The notes beneath the pieces are model-generated. The model did no database searches. It saw nothing but the letters and a program-made list of their open reading frames with translations, and was not told the origin of the DNA. The position numbers were made by a program, and so were the translations under genes. Shown in pieces: positions 1 through 9,386 of a stretch of 64,000 nucleotides of DNA (position 1 is the stretch's first letter; each line of letters starts with the position of its first letter). The DNA comes from Variovorax sp. J22P240 (GTDB lineage Bacteria; Pseudomonadota; Gammaproteobacteria; Burkholderiales; Burkholderiaceae_C), in the NCBI RefSeq assembly GCF_030316855.1, contig NZ_JASZYR010000007.1, positions 62,001 to 126,000 of the forward strand, read 5' to 3'.

Positions 1-1
1 C

Positions 2-1048
2 CGCGTGAAGAGCATCTTCGTGATGGCGAGCGTCTGGAGCCTGGCCAGCATCTCCTGCATGTTCACCAACAATTTCGGCCAGCTGTTTGCGGCGCGTGCG
101 GTGGTGGGCGCCGGCGAGACCGGCTACGGCTCGGTCGGCGCGGCATTGATCTCGACGCTGTTTCCCAAGCGCCTGCGCGGGGCGCTGCTGGGCGCCTTCT
201 TCGCGGCGGCATCGCTGGGCTCCGTGCTCGGCGTCGTGCTCGGGGGCATGATTGCGGCCAAGTGGGGTTGGCGGGCTGCGTTCGGCGTGGTCGGCGTGCC
301 AGGCCTCGTGATGGCACTGCTGTACCTGCTCGTGCGGGACTACAAGACCGTGGCCCTCACGCCTCGGCTGGACAAGGTTACCCAGTCGCTCGGCGCCACG
401 CTCAAGCACATCTTCGGCGCCCTGGCGCGAACGCGCACCATGCTGTGGGTCTGCGTGGGCTCTGCCATGCAGCTCATCGTGGTCTCCGCCGTGTGGTCGT
501 GGCTGCCGAGCTACCTCAACCGCTTCCAGGGCATCGCGCCAGACGCTGCGGGCAAGCAGGCCGCGATGGTCGTGCTCGTCGGCGCGGTGGGCTCCGTGTT
601 CTGGGGCTATGTGGTGGACCGGTTGGCGCTGCGCCGTCCCCGCAACAAGCTTCCGGCCCTGGCCGTCCTGTGCCTGGTCACCCTGGCGATTTTCCTCGTG
701 GCCTTCGCGGGTACCGAGCCCGGAGAGACGCAATTCAAGCTGGTGCTGCTGGGCGGCTTCTTCATGACCTGCACCGTGGGCGTGGTGTCGGGTGTAGTCA
801 TCGACGTGATTCACCCTGGCGTGCGTTCCACGGGCTCGGCCGTGCTGTCGCTGTTCCAGAACCTGTTCGGCCTGGCTGTCGGCCCCTTCCTGGTGGGCGT
901 GCTGTCGGACCAATGGGGCCTTCAGCAGGCGATGGCGATCGTGCCCTGCTTCGGCGTGCTGGCCGCCGCGGCTTTCATCTGGTCCGCGCGCAGCTATGAC
1001 GCCGACGTCGCCAAAGTTTCCAACGTGACGCTCGCCGTCGCACCCTGA
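2..1048 (+). CDS. MFS transporter, 5-prime end cut by the window
   Basis: The frame is open to the left edge, so the true start lies outside and only the C-terminal 348 or so residues are visible; MFS proteins usually have 400-450. The product is strongly hydrophobic with about ten predicted membrane segments. An early RAVVGAGETGYGS stretch followed by a basic FPKRLRG loop resembles the spinster-like branch of the major facilitator superfamily, made of proton-coupled carriers of small organic molecules in the inner membrane. It lies 10 bp upstream of a DsbA-like gene and probably shares its transcript. The substrate cannot be read from the sequence; the catabolic surroundings suggest an organic acid. 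Confidence 0.85.
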   Translation, partial: RVKSIFVMASVWSLASISCMFTNNFGQLFAARAVVGAGETGYGSVGAALISTLFPKRLRGALLGAFFAAASLGSVLGVVLGGMIAAKWGWRAAFGVVGVPGLVMALLYLLVRDYKTVALTPRLDKVTQSLGATLKHIFGALARTRTMLWVCVGSAMQLIVVSAVWSWLPSYLNRFQGIAPDAAGKQAAMVVLVGAVGSVFWGYVVDRLALRRPRNKLPALAVLCLVTLAIFLVAFAGTEPGETQFKLVLLGGFFMTCTVGVVSGVVIDVIHPGVRSTGSAVLSLFQNLFGLAVGPFLVGVLSDQWGLQQAMAIVPCFGVLAAAAFIWSARSYDADVAKVSNVTLAVAP

Positions 1049-1058
1049 AAAGCCGCAT

Positions 1059-1709
1059 ATGACACACGCGCTCCACATCGACTTCTACCTTGACCTGGTC
1101 TGTCCCTGGTGCCTGATCGGCAAGAGACAACTGGATCGGGCAGTGGCGGAGTTCACCAATGTCCCTGGCAACCCTGCGGTGCAAGTGCACTGGCGCTCTG
1201 TGCAACTGTTCCCGGACCTGCCCGTGGAGGGCTTGGACTTCGAAGCGTTCTATCGGCAGCGCCTGGGAAGCATCGACGCCGTGCACGCCCGGCAGGCACA
1301 GGTTCGGGCCGCCGCCAGGCGCGCAGGCACCGAGGTGCACTTCGAGCGGATTCGCCGCTTTCCGAACACGCGACTCGCGCACCAGATGCTGGCCTACGGC
1401 ACAGAGAAACTGTCGCCCGAGATGCTGAACGCCCTCCTGGACGCGCTCCTGGAGGGGTATTTCCAACAAGGCGCGGACCTTGGTGACGAAGACAGCCTGC
1501 TGGCCATCGGCAGTCGCCACGAGATTGACCCGGCCGCGTGGAGGGCGTGGCTGGATCACGAACATCGCTTTCCCGAGCAGAACCGCGTCTCGAGCGTGCC
1601 ACTCCTCGTTTTCAACCGACAGATTTCACTCCGCGGTGCACAGCCGCAAGGTGTGCTGCTCGAAGCTATGGGCGAGGCGTGCGAGGCCGCGGCCGCCTCA
1701 ACGATCTGA
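1059..1709 (+). CDS. DsbA-family oxidoreductase (FrnE / 2-hydroxychromene-2-carboxylate isomerase superfamily)
   Basis: This 216-residue thioredoxin-fold protein has a CPWC active site at residues 15-18, directly after the first beta strand (LVCPWCLIGKRQL). The long helical insertion and a cis-proline-type VPLLVF segment near residue 180 fit the DsbA/FrnE group. There is no signal peptide, so it should act in the cytoplasm as a thiol-disulfide or glutathione-dependent isomerase-like enzyme; the substrate is unknown. The ATG at 1059 lies 10 bp after the MFS stop codon. A YeiH-family gene follows after 68 bp, so MFS, DsbA-like, YeiH and porin could form one transport-oriented unit. Family assignment is firm, the reaction is not. 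Confidence 0.85.
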   Translation: MTHALHIDFYLDLVCPWCLIGKRQLDRAVAEFTNVPGNPAVQVHWRSVQLFPDLPVEGLDFEAFYRQRLGSIDAVHARQAQVRAAARRAGTEVHFERIRRFPNTRLAHQMLAYGTEKLSPEMLNALLDALLEGYFQQGADLGDEDSLLAIGSRHEIDPAAWRAWLDHEHRFPEQNRVSSVPLLVFNRQISLRGAQPQGVLLEAMGEACEAAAASTI

Positions 1710-1777
1710 AGCTGGCCGTTCGACACCCACGCACATCCGAATCGGCATCCGCGCCGCCATTCCTGAAGACTCTTGCC

Positions 1778-2785
1778 ATGACAACACTCGCCACTTCCGT
1801 GCGCGCACGCAGCAACCTGCTCGTTCCGGGCCTCCTGATGAGCATCGTGGTGGCCGCGGCGGCCACCTTCCTGGCCGATCACTACCACGCACCGGTCATG
1901 CTTTTCGCGCTGTTGCTCGGCATGGCCGTGAACTTTCTTTCCGCGGATGGCAAGTGCAAGCCCGGCATCGAGTTCACATCGCGGGAGGTGCTGCGCGTCG
2001 GCGTCGCGCTGCTGGGCATGCGCCTCACGTTCTCCCAGATCGCGGCGCTGGGATGGCACCCGGTGGTGCTCGTGGTGGGTTCGGTCATCCTGACCATTCT
2101 CGTGGCCATGCTGGCCGCCCGCGCCATGGGATTCCAGACCTTGTTCGGGCTGCTCACCGGCGGCGCGACCGCCATTTGCGGGGCCTCGGCGGCTCTTGCC
2201 CTGGCGGCGGCCTTGCCGGCGCACCCGGGGAAGGAACGGGCCACCCTCTTCACGGTCATTGGCGTTTCGGCCTTGTCGACGATGGCCATGATCGTGTACC
2301 CGATGGTGGTCCAGCTGTTCGGCCTCGACCCGACGCAGGCCGGCATGTTCCTGGGGGGAACCATCCATGACGTGGCCCAGGTCGTGGGCGCCGGCTATGG
2401 GATGTCGCAGCAGACCGGCGATACCGCCACGGTGGTGAAGCTGATGCGGGTGGCCATGCTGTTGCCGGTCATCGTGTGCGCGGTCATGATCAGTCGTGGC
2501 CGTGGCGGTGAACAGGGAGGCAAGCGCCCGCCCCTGCTGCCCTGGTTCGCGGTCGGCTTCATCGTGCTTGCGGCCCTCAACAGCACCGGCTGGATCGCGC
2601 CGTCGGTGCAGACATTCGCCAATGACCTTTCGCGCTGGTGCCTGGTCATCGCCATCAGCGCTCTGGGAATGAAGACACAGCTCAAGGAGCTGGCCTCCGT
2701 CGGCCTCAAGCCGATCGTCCTGATGGTCGGCGAGACGGTCTTCCTGGCAGCGCTCGTGCTGGGCCTGCTGCGCTGGGGCCTGTGA
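1778..2785 (+). CDS. YeiH-family (UPF0324) putative sulfate exporter, copy 1
   Basis: The product is a 335-residue inner-membrane protein with about ten membrane segments. Family hallmarks visible are GGATAICGASAA near the middle and GGTIHDVAQVVGAGY about 50 residues later. The ATG at 1778 was chosen because the protein then aligns from its N-terminus with the two other YeiH paralogues here (16036 and 55235); the frame upstream is open but has no homology. The family is annotated as a putative sulfate exporter, but its substrate is poorly established. It is followed by a porin gene after 56 bp. All three copies in the window sit beside organic-acid transport or degradation genes. Confidence 0.9.
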   Translation: MTTLATSVRARSNLLVPGLLMSIVVAAAATFLADHYHAPVMLFALLLGMAVNFLSADGKCKPGIEFTSREVLRVGVALLGMRLTFSQIAALGWHPVVLVVGSVILTILVAMLAARAMGFQTLFGLLTGGATAICGASAALALAAALPAHPGKERATLFTVIGVSALSTMAMIVYPMVVQLFGLDPTQAGMFLGGTIHDVAQVVGAGYGMSQQTGDTATVVKLMRVAMLLPVIVCAVMISRGRGGEQGGKRPPLLPWFAVGFIVLAALNSTGWIAPSVQTFANDLSRWCLVIAISALGMKTQLKELASVGLKPIVLMVGETVFLAALVLGLLRWGL

Positions 2786-2841
2786 AGACAGCACACACAA
2801 AGCGAGCACACCTCAGCAAATTCTCGACGGAGACATCTCAT

Positions 2842-4107
2842 ATGAAAAAGCAAACCCTCATCGCCCTGGCGGCTCTGACCGCTGCCGGCATGGCCTCGGC
2901 ACAGTCATCGGTCACCCTCTTCGGAGTCGTCGACGCCGCAGTCAGCGGGTACAAGAGCCAGTCCGAAACGCCGCTCGGCACGACGATCACCAAGAGCCAG
3001 ACGGTGCTGTCGAGCGGGGGCTACAACTCCAGCCGCCTGGGCTTCCGTGGCACGGAAGATCTCGGCGGCGGAATTGCCGCCAGCTTCTGGCTCGAAGCGG
3101 GCATGACCAACGACAACGGCGGTGGCGCGGCGACCGGCGGGGGCCTGAACTTCAATCGTCGTTCGACGGTGAGCCTGTCCGGCATCCTCGGTGAACTTCG
3201 TCTGGGGCGCGACTATGTCCCGACATTCTGGAATGACGGCGTCTTCGATCCATTCAACACGAACGGCGCGGGCACCAGCCTGATCGCGACCGCCAGCGGG
3301 GGCACGGCCCTCGGCGTGCCCAACAGCGGCTTTCAGTCGAACCGCAACTACGTTCGTGCCTCGAACTCGATCGGCTATTTCCTGCCTCCGAGCCTGGGTG
3401 GCTTCTACGGCCAGTTCATGTACGCCTTGAATGAGAAGGTCAGCTACGATCCGGGCGGCCTGACCCCTCCGGGCGTCCCCGCGATCGTCGCCAACCCGGC
3501 GCTCGCGACCGTAGCCGACGACGCACGTGCCGGCCGCTACATCGGCGGTCGCTTCGGCTACGCCACCGGCCCCCTGGACGTCGCGCTGGCCTACGGCAAG
3601 AGCACCATCGGCTCCAACTTCTTTCTGGGCAGCACGACCACCCTGAATATCTGGAACCTGGGTGCTTCGTACGACTTCGGGCCCGTGAAAGTGTTCGGCG
3701 AGTATTCGAACAACAAGCAGAAGACCGACCTGGCGACCAACACGTTCGCCCCGTTCGGGGTCACGAAGCCTGGTGCCAATGGCGGCCTGGTGGGCGTGAC
3801 CATTCCAGTCGATGCCGGCCTGATCCGTGCGGCCTACTCGCTGGTCAGGTACAACAACGTGCATCTGAACGTCGCCGGGCTGAACCCCGATCCGAAATCC
3901 GATCAGTTCGCCCTCGGCTACGTGTACAACCTGTCAAGGCGCACCGCGCTGTATTCCACTGTCGCCTACGTGAGCAACAAGGATGGCGCCGGGCTGGCGG
4001 TCACCGGCGCACCCGCCTTCTACACGGGCACGATCCCCGGCGGCCCCGGCGCGGCGGTGCCGAGCAAGTCAATCGGGTACGACGTGGGAATCCGACATGC
4101 CTTCTGA
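2842..4107 (+). CDS. Gram-negative porin (Burkholderiales OmpC-like)
   Basis: The 421-residue product begins with a clear signal peptide (MKKQTLIALAALTAAGMASA, cleaved before QSS). The mature start SSVTLFGVVDAAVSGY is the usual first strand of trimeric general porins in Burkholderiales. Alternating beta-strand patterns fill the chain, and it ends with GIRHAF, the terminal phenylalanine needed by the BAM assembly machinery. It should form a 16-stranded outer-membrane channel for small hydrophilic solutes. The ATG at 2842 is preferred over longer open frame because it starts the signal peptide. It may feed substrate to the neighbouring YeiH and MFS carriers, which is inference from position. 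Confidence 0.95.
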   Translation: MKKQTLIALAALTAAGMASAQSSVTLFGVVDAAVSGYKSQSETPLGTTITKSQTVLSSGGYNSSRLGFRGTEDLGGGIAASFWLEAGMTNDNGGGAATGGGLNFNRRSTVSLSGILGELRLGRDYVPTFWNDGVFDPFNTNGAGTSLIATASGGTALGVPNSGFQSNRNYVRASNSIGYFLPPSLGGFYGQFMYALNEKVSYDPGGLTPPGVPAIVANPALATVADDARAGRYIGGRFGYATGPLDVALAYGKSTIGSNFFLGSTTTLNIWNLGASYDFGPVKVFGEYSNNKQKTDLATNTFAPFGVTKPGANGGLVGVTIPVDAGLIRAAYSLVRYNNVHLNVAGLNPDPKSDQFALGYVYNLSRRTALYSTVAYVSNKDGAGLAVTGAPAFYTGTIPGGPGAAVPSKSIGYDVGIRHAF

Positions 4108-4168
4108 TCTTCCAGGCAGGTAGTGTCGTGCCTCGCTGGCACCTGGACGAGGTTGCCCGACTGCTCAC

Positions 4169-5260
4169 TCATTCCATCGCCCTGGGTGGCATCAGGTAGA
4201 GCGTCATTGCGAAGATCACATAGACCATCAGTATCAGCACGCCGACGAACCACGCCGAGCGTCCACTGTTCGTGACCAGCACCGCCGTGAGGGTGGCGAT
4301 GATCACCATCACCACGGCGCCTGGCCAGAACTGAAGGTCCATGGGCGTCGGCGCGATGAAATAGCTCAGGAGTATCAGCGCCGGTGCCACGAACAGCGCG
4401 ATCTGCGACGCACTACCCAAGGCGATGCCGACGCTCAGGTCCAGCCGGTTCTTGCGCGCGCCGGAGAAGGCCGAGCTCATTTCCGCCGCACCGCCGACCA
4501 GCGACACAACAATGAAACCCACAAACGCCGGGGTCATCCCGAATTCTTCGGCCGCCTTCTGAACCGACTCGACGAACACTTCGCTGACCAGCGCCACGAG
4601 CACGGTCACGCCGGCCAGGGTGGCCAGGGCCAGCCCTATGGGCCAGGGCGGTTCGCCATCATCACTATGCTTCGCGCTGGCGAACAACTCGCGGTGCGTC
4701 TTCAGCGAGAAGAGCATGCCCAGGGCGTAGGCCACCATGAGCAGCACCGCCAGACCCGCGCTCAGCGTCTGCGTAAACGCAGGCGCCGAGTCGACCGTGA
4801 TCATCGCTGAAGGAATCAGCAATGCGACCGTCGCCAGGAAGAGCAGGCCTGCCTGCATGCGGGCGCTGACCCGGTTGAATTCCTGAACGTGGTGCTTGAG
4901 TCCGCCGAGCAGGAACGACGCGCCCAGCATGAAGAGCGTATTGGTCACGATCGCGCCGGCAATGGACGCCTTCACCAACATGATCTGTCCTGCCCTCAAG
5001 GCAGTAAGCGCAATGACCAGTTCGGTCAGGTTTCCCAGCGTGGCGTTGAGCAGCCCGCCCGCGGCATCGCCGGTCTTGGCCGCAACGGATTCGGTGGCGT
5101 GGCTCAGCAGCGCAGCGAGCGGCACGATGGCGAGCACGGACAGCACGAAGAGCACTGTGTGCGCTTCGGGCTTGAGCTTCGCGGTCACGAACACCACCGG
5201 GACAAAGACCAGGAGCCAGAGCAGGGGGCTTCGACGGATTTCCTGGAGAAGGGGTTTCAT
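4169..5260 (-). CDS. Calcium/proton exchanger of the CaCA/CAX family
   Basis: The 363-residue membrane protein has about eleven hydrophobic segments and the two inverted alpha-repeats of the cation/Ca2+ antiporter superfamily. The first repeat has GNLTELVIALTAL and the second GGAAEMSSAFSGARKN, each with the conserved acidic residue that binds the cation. It should export Ca2+ (or Na+/K+ as in ChaA) in exchange for protons across the inner membrane. Candidate starts are GTG at 5287 and ATG at 5260; the latter begins MKPLLQEIRRSP just before the first membrane segment and was chosen. The gene converges with the porin gene and lies downstream of the DUF3300/DUF2950 pair on the same strand. Confidence 0.88.
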   Translation of the reverse strand: MKPLLQEIRRSPLLWLLVFVPVVFVTAKLKPEAHTVLFVLSVLAIVPLAALLSHATESVAAKTGDAAGGLLNATLGNLTELVIALTALRAGQIMLVKASIAGAIVTNTLFMLGASFLLGGLKHHVQEFNRVSARMQAGLLFLATVALLIPSAMITVDSAPAFTQTLSAGLAVLLMVAYALGMLFSLKTHRELFASAKHSDDGEPPWPIGLALATLAGVTVLVALVSEVFVESVQKAAEEFGMTPAFVGFIVVSLVGGAAEMSSAFSGARKNRLDLSVGIALGSASQIALFVAPALILLSYFIAPTPMDLQFWPGAVVMVIIATLTAVLVTNSGRSAWFVGVLILMVYVIFAMTLYLMPPRAME

Positions 5261-5287
5261 GGCCGAAATCATCCAGTTGGTCGCCAC

Positions 5288-5589
5288 TGTCGTGCTACTG
5301 GGAAGTCGTCGTGCTATTGGGATGATCGCCTCGTCGGCGGTGAGCGTCCGATTCCTGCAGAAGACTGGGAATGATGTTCCGGTCTGTTGTTGACATCGCT
5401 GTTGGCTCGGTGTGAAGGGTCAGGAGGTTGTTCCATGACACCTTGAGTCGAGGCAGGGGAACAACACAGCCGATTCCTTGATGTGGATGGTGCCCGTTTC
5501 AGCGGTCGAGGGCGGCGGTGCATTCCCGGGAGTGTTGATTTTCATCGTCCTCCGGGATCCGTCATCAACGACGCCCAACCCCCAACTCG
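5288..5589. other. Intergenic, nothing recognised
   Basis: This stretch of about 300 bp between the DUF2950 stop and the exchanger start holds only short open frames without recognisable homology. It presumably carries the promoter of the exchanger gene. Confidence 0.5.
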
Positions 5590-6480
5590 TCAAAGTCCCG
5601 GCACCGGCGCCTTTCGCCAACTCGCATCGGGATCGAATCGCTTCATCGAACGCGCTGTTGCGTCGGTTCCGGCTCCGAGATCCTTCTCGTACACGACGCC
5701 CTCGTGGTTCACCATGAAGGTCATCACGCCCGACTCGCCGTAGCGCGCGGGCCAGGCGACCAGCGCGAAGCCGCTGCGCATGCGGTTGCCGATCATGTAG
5801 TCGTACGCGCCCCCGGGAGCGTTCGGCCCTTGCGCCTTGAGGATCTTGAACAGGTAGCCGTGGTAGCCCAGCCCGGGCTTCGAACCGCCGTAGATCGGGC
5901 CCAGCGGGCTCAGTGGCTGGCCCGCCTCGTCGGGCCAGTAGAGGCCGTCGCGCCGGCCGGGCGTGCTGGCGATCTTCTGCGCATATTCGAGCACGCCGTT
6001 GCCGTCGTGATCGGTCCGCGCATACTCCCGCTGCGCATCGAAATACGCCAGCGCCGCCTGCATGGCCGCGAACTCGTTGCGGCCGATGCGGCGGGTTTGC
6101 ATCATGTCGGCGCCGGCGCGCGGATCGAAGCGCCATCCGCCGCCGCCCTTCACGATGGGGATGGGCAGCGTCCAGTCGCCTTCGCCTGCGGCCAGCAGAG
6201 CCCTGTCATTGCCTTCCGCAACGATGCCGTGCTTGCGCGACGAGGCTTCGAGGAAGGCGTAGATGTCTTCGCGATCGAGTTCCCCGGGCGGCACGAAGCG
6301 CCGCCATTCCGGGCCGAGCACGATGTGCAGCGCGGCGAGGTCGTTGCTCGCGATGGCATCGGTGAATGCCTGCGCCGCGGCCTCCGGGGTCGGGTAGACG
6401 CGCTGGGCCCAAGCGGGCGCGCAAGCGAGCGCCGCGGCGGCGAAGGCCATCGCGGTAAGAAGCCGAAGTGCATAGGGCAT
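5590..6480 (-). CDS. DUF2950 family periplasmic protein
   Basis: The 296-residue product starts with a signal peptide (MPYALRLLTAMAFAAAALA then CAPAWAQ). The mature part carries DUF2950 features: a YPTPEAAAQAFTDAI start, a DGNGVLEYAQ region, YWPDEAGQPLSPLGP, and a late YGESGVMTFMVNHEGVVYEKDLG block. The family is usually found next to DUF3300 proteins, as here, and has no established function. The ATG at 6480 was chosen because it begins the signal peptide; an ATG 33 bp upstream adds residues not typical of the family. It lies 48 bp downstream of the DUF3300 stop and is very likely co-transcribed with it. Confidence 0.88.
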   Translation of the reverse strand: MPYALRLLTAMAFAAAALACAPAWAQRVYPTPEAAAQAFTDAIASNDLAALHIVLGPEWRRFVPPGELDREDIYAFLEASSRKHGIVAEGNDRALLAAGEGDWTLPIPIVKGGGGWRFDPRAGADMMQTRRIGRNEFAAMQAALAYFDAQREYARTDHDGNGVLEYAQKIASTPGRRDGLYWPDEAGQPLSPLGPIYGGSKPGLGYHGYLFKILKAQGPNAPGGAYDYMIGNRMRSGFALVAWPARYGESGVMTFMVNHEGVVYEKDLGAGTDATARSMKRFDPDASWRKAPVPGL

Positions 6481-6528
6481 GGTGTGGATTCCGGTGAACG
6501 ATGAGAGGGGCATGGCGTGCTCCTCGTG

Positions 6529-7992
6529 CTAGCGGCGACCACCGCCGCCACGACCACCACCACCGCCGCCCGCTCGGGCGCCGCCACCCCCACCCCCGCC
6601 GCTGCGGGCGTGGCCACCTCCCGCGCCCGCCGATTGCCGGCTCGCTGCGCCGCGGTCCATCTGCTGGCGGGTGTCCGAGGCACTGCCCGCTCCGCGCAGC
6701 GCGTTGTCGCTGGCACCGCGGTGCTGCACCGGTTGTGCCGATCCGCGGTCGGTCTGGCCGAAATTGCCGCCTGCGCCGCCGCGAACACCGCCGCCGCGAT
6801 CGCTAGCGCCGCGGTCGCCACCGGCGAAGTTGCTGCCTGCGCCGCCACGATCACCGCCGCCGACATTGCCGCCCGCGCCGCCACGATCCCCAGCGCCCGC
6901 ACGGTCGCGGCCGGCGCCCTCCGCGGCCCGCTGTGCGCGGTCTCGCGTGGCCGGGTCGTTGCGCAGGTTCTCGCGTCCCGCGCCCGGGTCCATGCCGCGT
7001 TGCTGCAACGATGACTGGGCCTGTTGGCGCTGCGCATCACGCTCGCCGTCGCGGCCACGGAAGTCCGCTCGTTGATCCGCGCCGCCCACGCCGCGTTCGA
7101 ACTGCTGCTGGCTGCGCGCGTCACGGTAGGGCACGCCCTTGCGATTGGCCGCGTTGTGCTGCCAGTTGCTCTGGTTGGCCGAGATCTGCCGGTTGGTATT
7201 GATGCTGTTGTAGCGGTTGGTGTTGATATTGACGTTGCCGCCGCCCCAGTTGCAATTGCCCCAGAGCGCGCCCACCGCCGCGACGCCGACGCCGAAGGCG
7301 ATGCCCGTGGCTAGGGCGGAGCCCGGGTACCAGCCGACCGGCGGCGGGTAGTAGTAGGGCGGGTAGGCGGGGTAGGGCCATGTGCCGTACACGACGGCGG
7401 GGTTGTAGGCCGGCACGTAGACGGTCTGCGGGTTCGCCGGCTCGATCTTGATCACGGTCTGCTGGGTCTGCGGCTCCTGTTCCACCGACACCCTCTGCTC
7501 CGGCGTGCTCTTGAGATTCCCCGTGCGCTGGGCTTGGGTGCGAAGCCGCTGGGCCGCGTCGAGGACATCCTTCGACGAGGCGAGGAAGGCATCGCCGAGT
7601 TTCTGAACCCAGTCGGGCTGGTCGCCCATCGTCTGGAGCACCTGGGGGAAGGCAACCAGCGATTGCACGCTCGGGTCCCAGGACTGGCTCTGCACCGCCT
7701 TCACGGCGGCGTCGCCCTTCTGGCTGGGGTTGGCCTTCGACCATTTCGCGGCAGCGGCCACGTCGGCCGGGTAGGTCGCGGCCATAAGCACCTGCGACAG
7801 CAGCGAATCAGGATACAGCGCGATCGGCGCCATCATCTGGTCGAGCTGCTCGCGCGTGAAGGCGGGCGCCTCCTGCGCGGCGGCGAGAGCGGAACAGGCC
7901 AACGCGAGGATGCCGAACCAGGCGCGTGCCGTCCGCACGGTGCACAGGCACATCGCTACGGCCAGGTGTCGAGTTCGAGTTTGAGTGCTCAC
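6529..7992 (-). CDS. DUF3300 protein with long Gly/Arg-rich tail
   Basis: This is a secreted protein of about 487 residues. After an N-terminal hydrophobic segment ending LACSALAAAQ comes the DUF3300 domain: FTREQLDQMMAPIALYPDSL, SQVLMAATYP and a YVPAYNPAVVYGTWPYP segment, then a Tyr/Pro-rich stretch and a glycine-rich membrane-like segment. The C-terminal half is low complexity, dominated by Gly, Arg, Asp and Gln (repeated GDRGGAGGN-type units) and ending in RGGGGRR. The GTG at 7992 is favoured over a GTG at 8007 because an AAAGG lies about 7 bp before it. Function is unknown; it pairs with the DUF2950 gene downstream. The disordered tail might bind polyanions or the cell surface, which is inference. 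Confidence 0.85.
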   Translation of the reverse strand: MSTQTRTRHLAVAMCLCTVRTARAWFGILALACSALAAAQEAPAFTREQLDQMMAPIALYPDSLLSQVLMAATYPADVAAAAKWSKANPSQKGDAAVKAVQSQSWDPSVQSLVAFPQVLQTMGDQPDWVQKLGDAFLASSKDVLDAAQRLRTQAQRTGNLKSTPEQRVSVEQEPQTQQTVIKIEPANPQTVYVPAYNPAVVYGTWPYPAYPPYYYPPPVGWYPGSALATGIAFGVGVAAVGALWGNCNWGGGNVNINTNRYNSINTNRQISANQSNWQHNAANRKGVPYRDARSQQQFERGVGGADQRADFRGRDGERDAQRQQAQSSLQQRGMDPGAGRENLRNDPATRDRAQRAAEGAGRDRAGAGDRGGAGGNVGGGDRGGAGSNFAGGDRGASDRGGGVRGGAGGNFGQTDRGSAQPVQHRGASDNALRGAGSASDTRQQMDRGAASRQSAGAGGGHARSGGGGGGGARAGGGGGGRGGGGRR

Positions 7993-8491
7993 GGAGCAGC
8001 CTTTCACGGGACCAGCGGCATCGCTGCAGCGCCAGCATAGAAAGCCGCGAGCGCTTCGACCATCGCACCAAAGTTGGATGGGTAGGGCCCGAAGCGGTCT
8101 TCGACAGTAAACAGCGTTGGTGCAGTCGGTGAGAGGGTGGGACTCGGGCGATGTCTCAAATAACTTGGGACCGGTCGTTGATACGGGATTTCCTTGGCAA
8201 CTTGATGACCGGAATCGGCATCACGGCGGGAGTTCGTCTAGCGGTAGGGAAGGGCGGCAAACGCTGCTGCGGACCCGTCGGACAGCGGTCGCTGCTGACG
8301 TACCGTGATGGGGCCCTCAGCTGCCGCTCGCGCATCTAAAACTCATGACTGCTTCAGGGCGACATTCTGACGTTGCCTCTCGCGCGCGGATAGCGATACG
8401 GCCTGTGCGATCCACTCCAAGATGGCTAGATCGGCGGCGGCGGCTGCAACCGTCAGCGCTCTCATGAAAATGTTCCCTTCGCCTGATGAAA
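7993..8491. other. Intergenic, nothing recognised
   Basis: About 500 bp lie between the DUF3300 start and the dehydrogenase stop. There are short open frames of about 60 codons but none has recognisable homology or a convincing ribosome binding site. The right part may hold the end of the dehydrogenase transcript. Confidence 0.4.
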
Positions 8492-9344
8492 TCAGATGAT
8501 CATGCCGCCGTTGGGGCTGATCACCTGCCCGACCAGGTAGTGTTCGTCCGAGGCAAGGTACACCGCGAGCGAGGCGTATTCCTCAGGCCGGCCGACTCGC
8601 CCGAGCGGGATCAACTGGTTCACGCGGTGCCTCTGCTCTTCGCTGGCACGCGCGAGATAGTCCTCCAACGGCGGCGTCAGGATGCCGCCGCAGGCGATGG
8701 CATTGACGTAGATGTTGGCGCCGGCGACATCCAGCGCGCTGGTCTTGGTCAGGCTGACGACGCCGGCCTTGGTCGCCGAGTAGCCGGGGCTGTGCGAGCT
8801 GCCAGCGCCCAGCCCGGCAATCGAGGCGATGTTGATGATCTTGCCCGAGCGCCGTGGCTCCATGAGACGCAGCGCTGCGCGGGTGCAAAAAAAGCACGCC
8901 GTGCATGTTGACTCCCCACCATTTGAGCCAGTCGTCGTCGGACAGCGAAGACACGATGCCCAGCGACTGGCGCGGCATCGGCGTCGTCACGTATTGCTGG
9001 TGTAGATTGCGCCGTGCCTCCTCGGCGGGCGCATTGGGCACGCGCGCGGCGTTGTTGACCAGGATGTCGACCGTGCCGAAGCGCTGCACAGCCTGCGCGA
9101 ACATCGCGTCGACGGCGGCGCTATCGGAGACATCGCAGCGCAGCGCGAGGCATTGCACACCCTGTGCCTCGAGCCGAGACTGCGTGTATTGCAGCGCCCC
9201 CTGGTCGATGTTGCACAGCACCAGATGCGCGCCCTCGTCGGCCATCGCCTCTGCGATCACGCCGCCCAGGCCAGGGCCGGCGCCGGTGACCAGGGCGACC
9301 TTGCCGGCCAGGCGGGCCGCACGCAGTCTCTTCTCTTCGTTCAT
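8492..9344 (-). pseudogene. SDR-family oxidoreductase interrupted by a +1 frameshift in a T7 tract
   Basis: Two overlapping frames together encode one short-chain dehydrogenase. The N-terminal part (from the ATG at 9344, MNEEKRLRAARL) has the cofactor glycine motif TGAGPGLGG, DVSD and NNAARVPNAP. The frame is lost at a run of seven T on the coding strand (8887-8893). With six T the protein would read GVLFCTRAALRLMEPRRSG, the normal SDR continuation, into the second frame, which carries the catalytic serine region (NIASIAGLG), YSATK and the C-terminal substrate and dimer part. The restored product would be about 284 residues. The gene lies downstream of BKACE and acyl-CoA dehydrogenase genes. 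The shift could be a real mutation, a phase-variable tract, slippage, or an assembly error. Confidence 0.85.
8887..8893. repeat. A7/T7 homopolymer at the dehydrogenase frameshift
   Basis: Seven A on the plus strand (seven T in the coding strand) sit exactly where the SDR reading frame changes. One T fewer restores a full-length enzyme. Such tracts are prone to replication or transcription slippage and to sequencing error. Confidence 0.9.
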
Positions 9345-9386
9345 CTGGTACCTCATGAGTAGGTAAGACCTGTCGGGCGGGCCGGC

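Noticed and set aside
6501..7314. Long Ala-rich open frames on the plus strand
   Set aside because: They lie antisense to the Gly/Arg-rich tail of the DUF3300 gene and are produced by its skewed composition.
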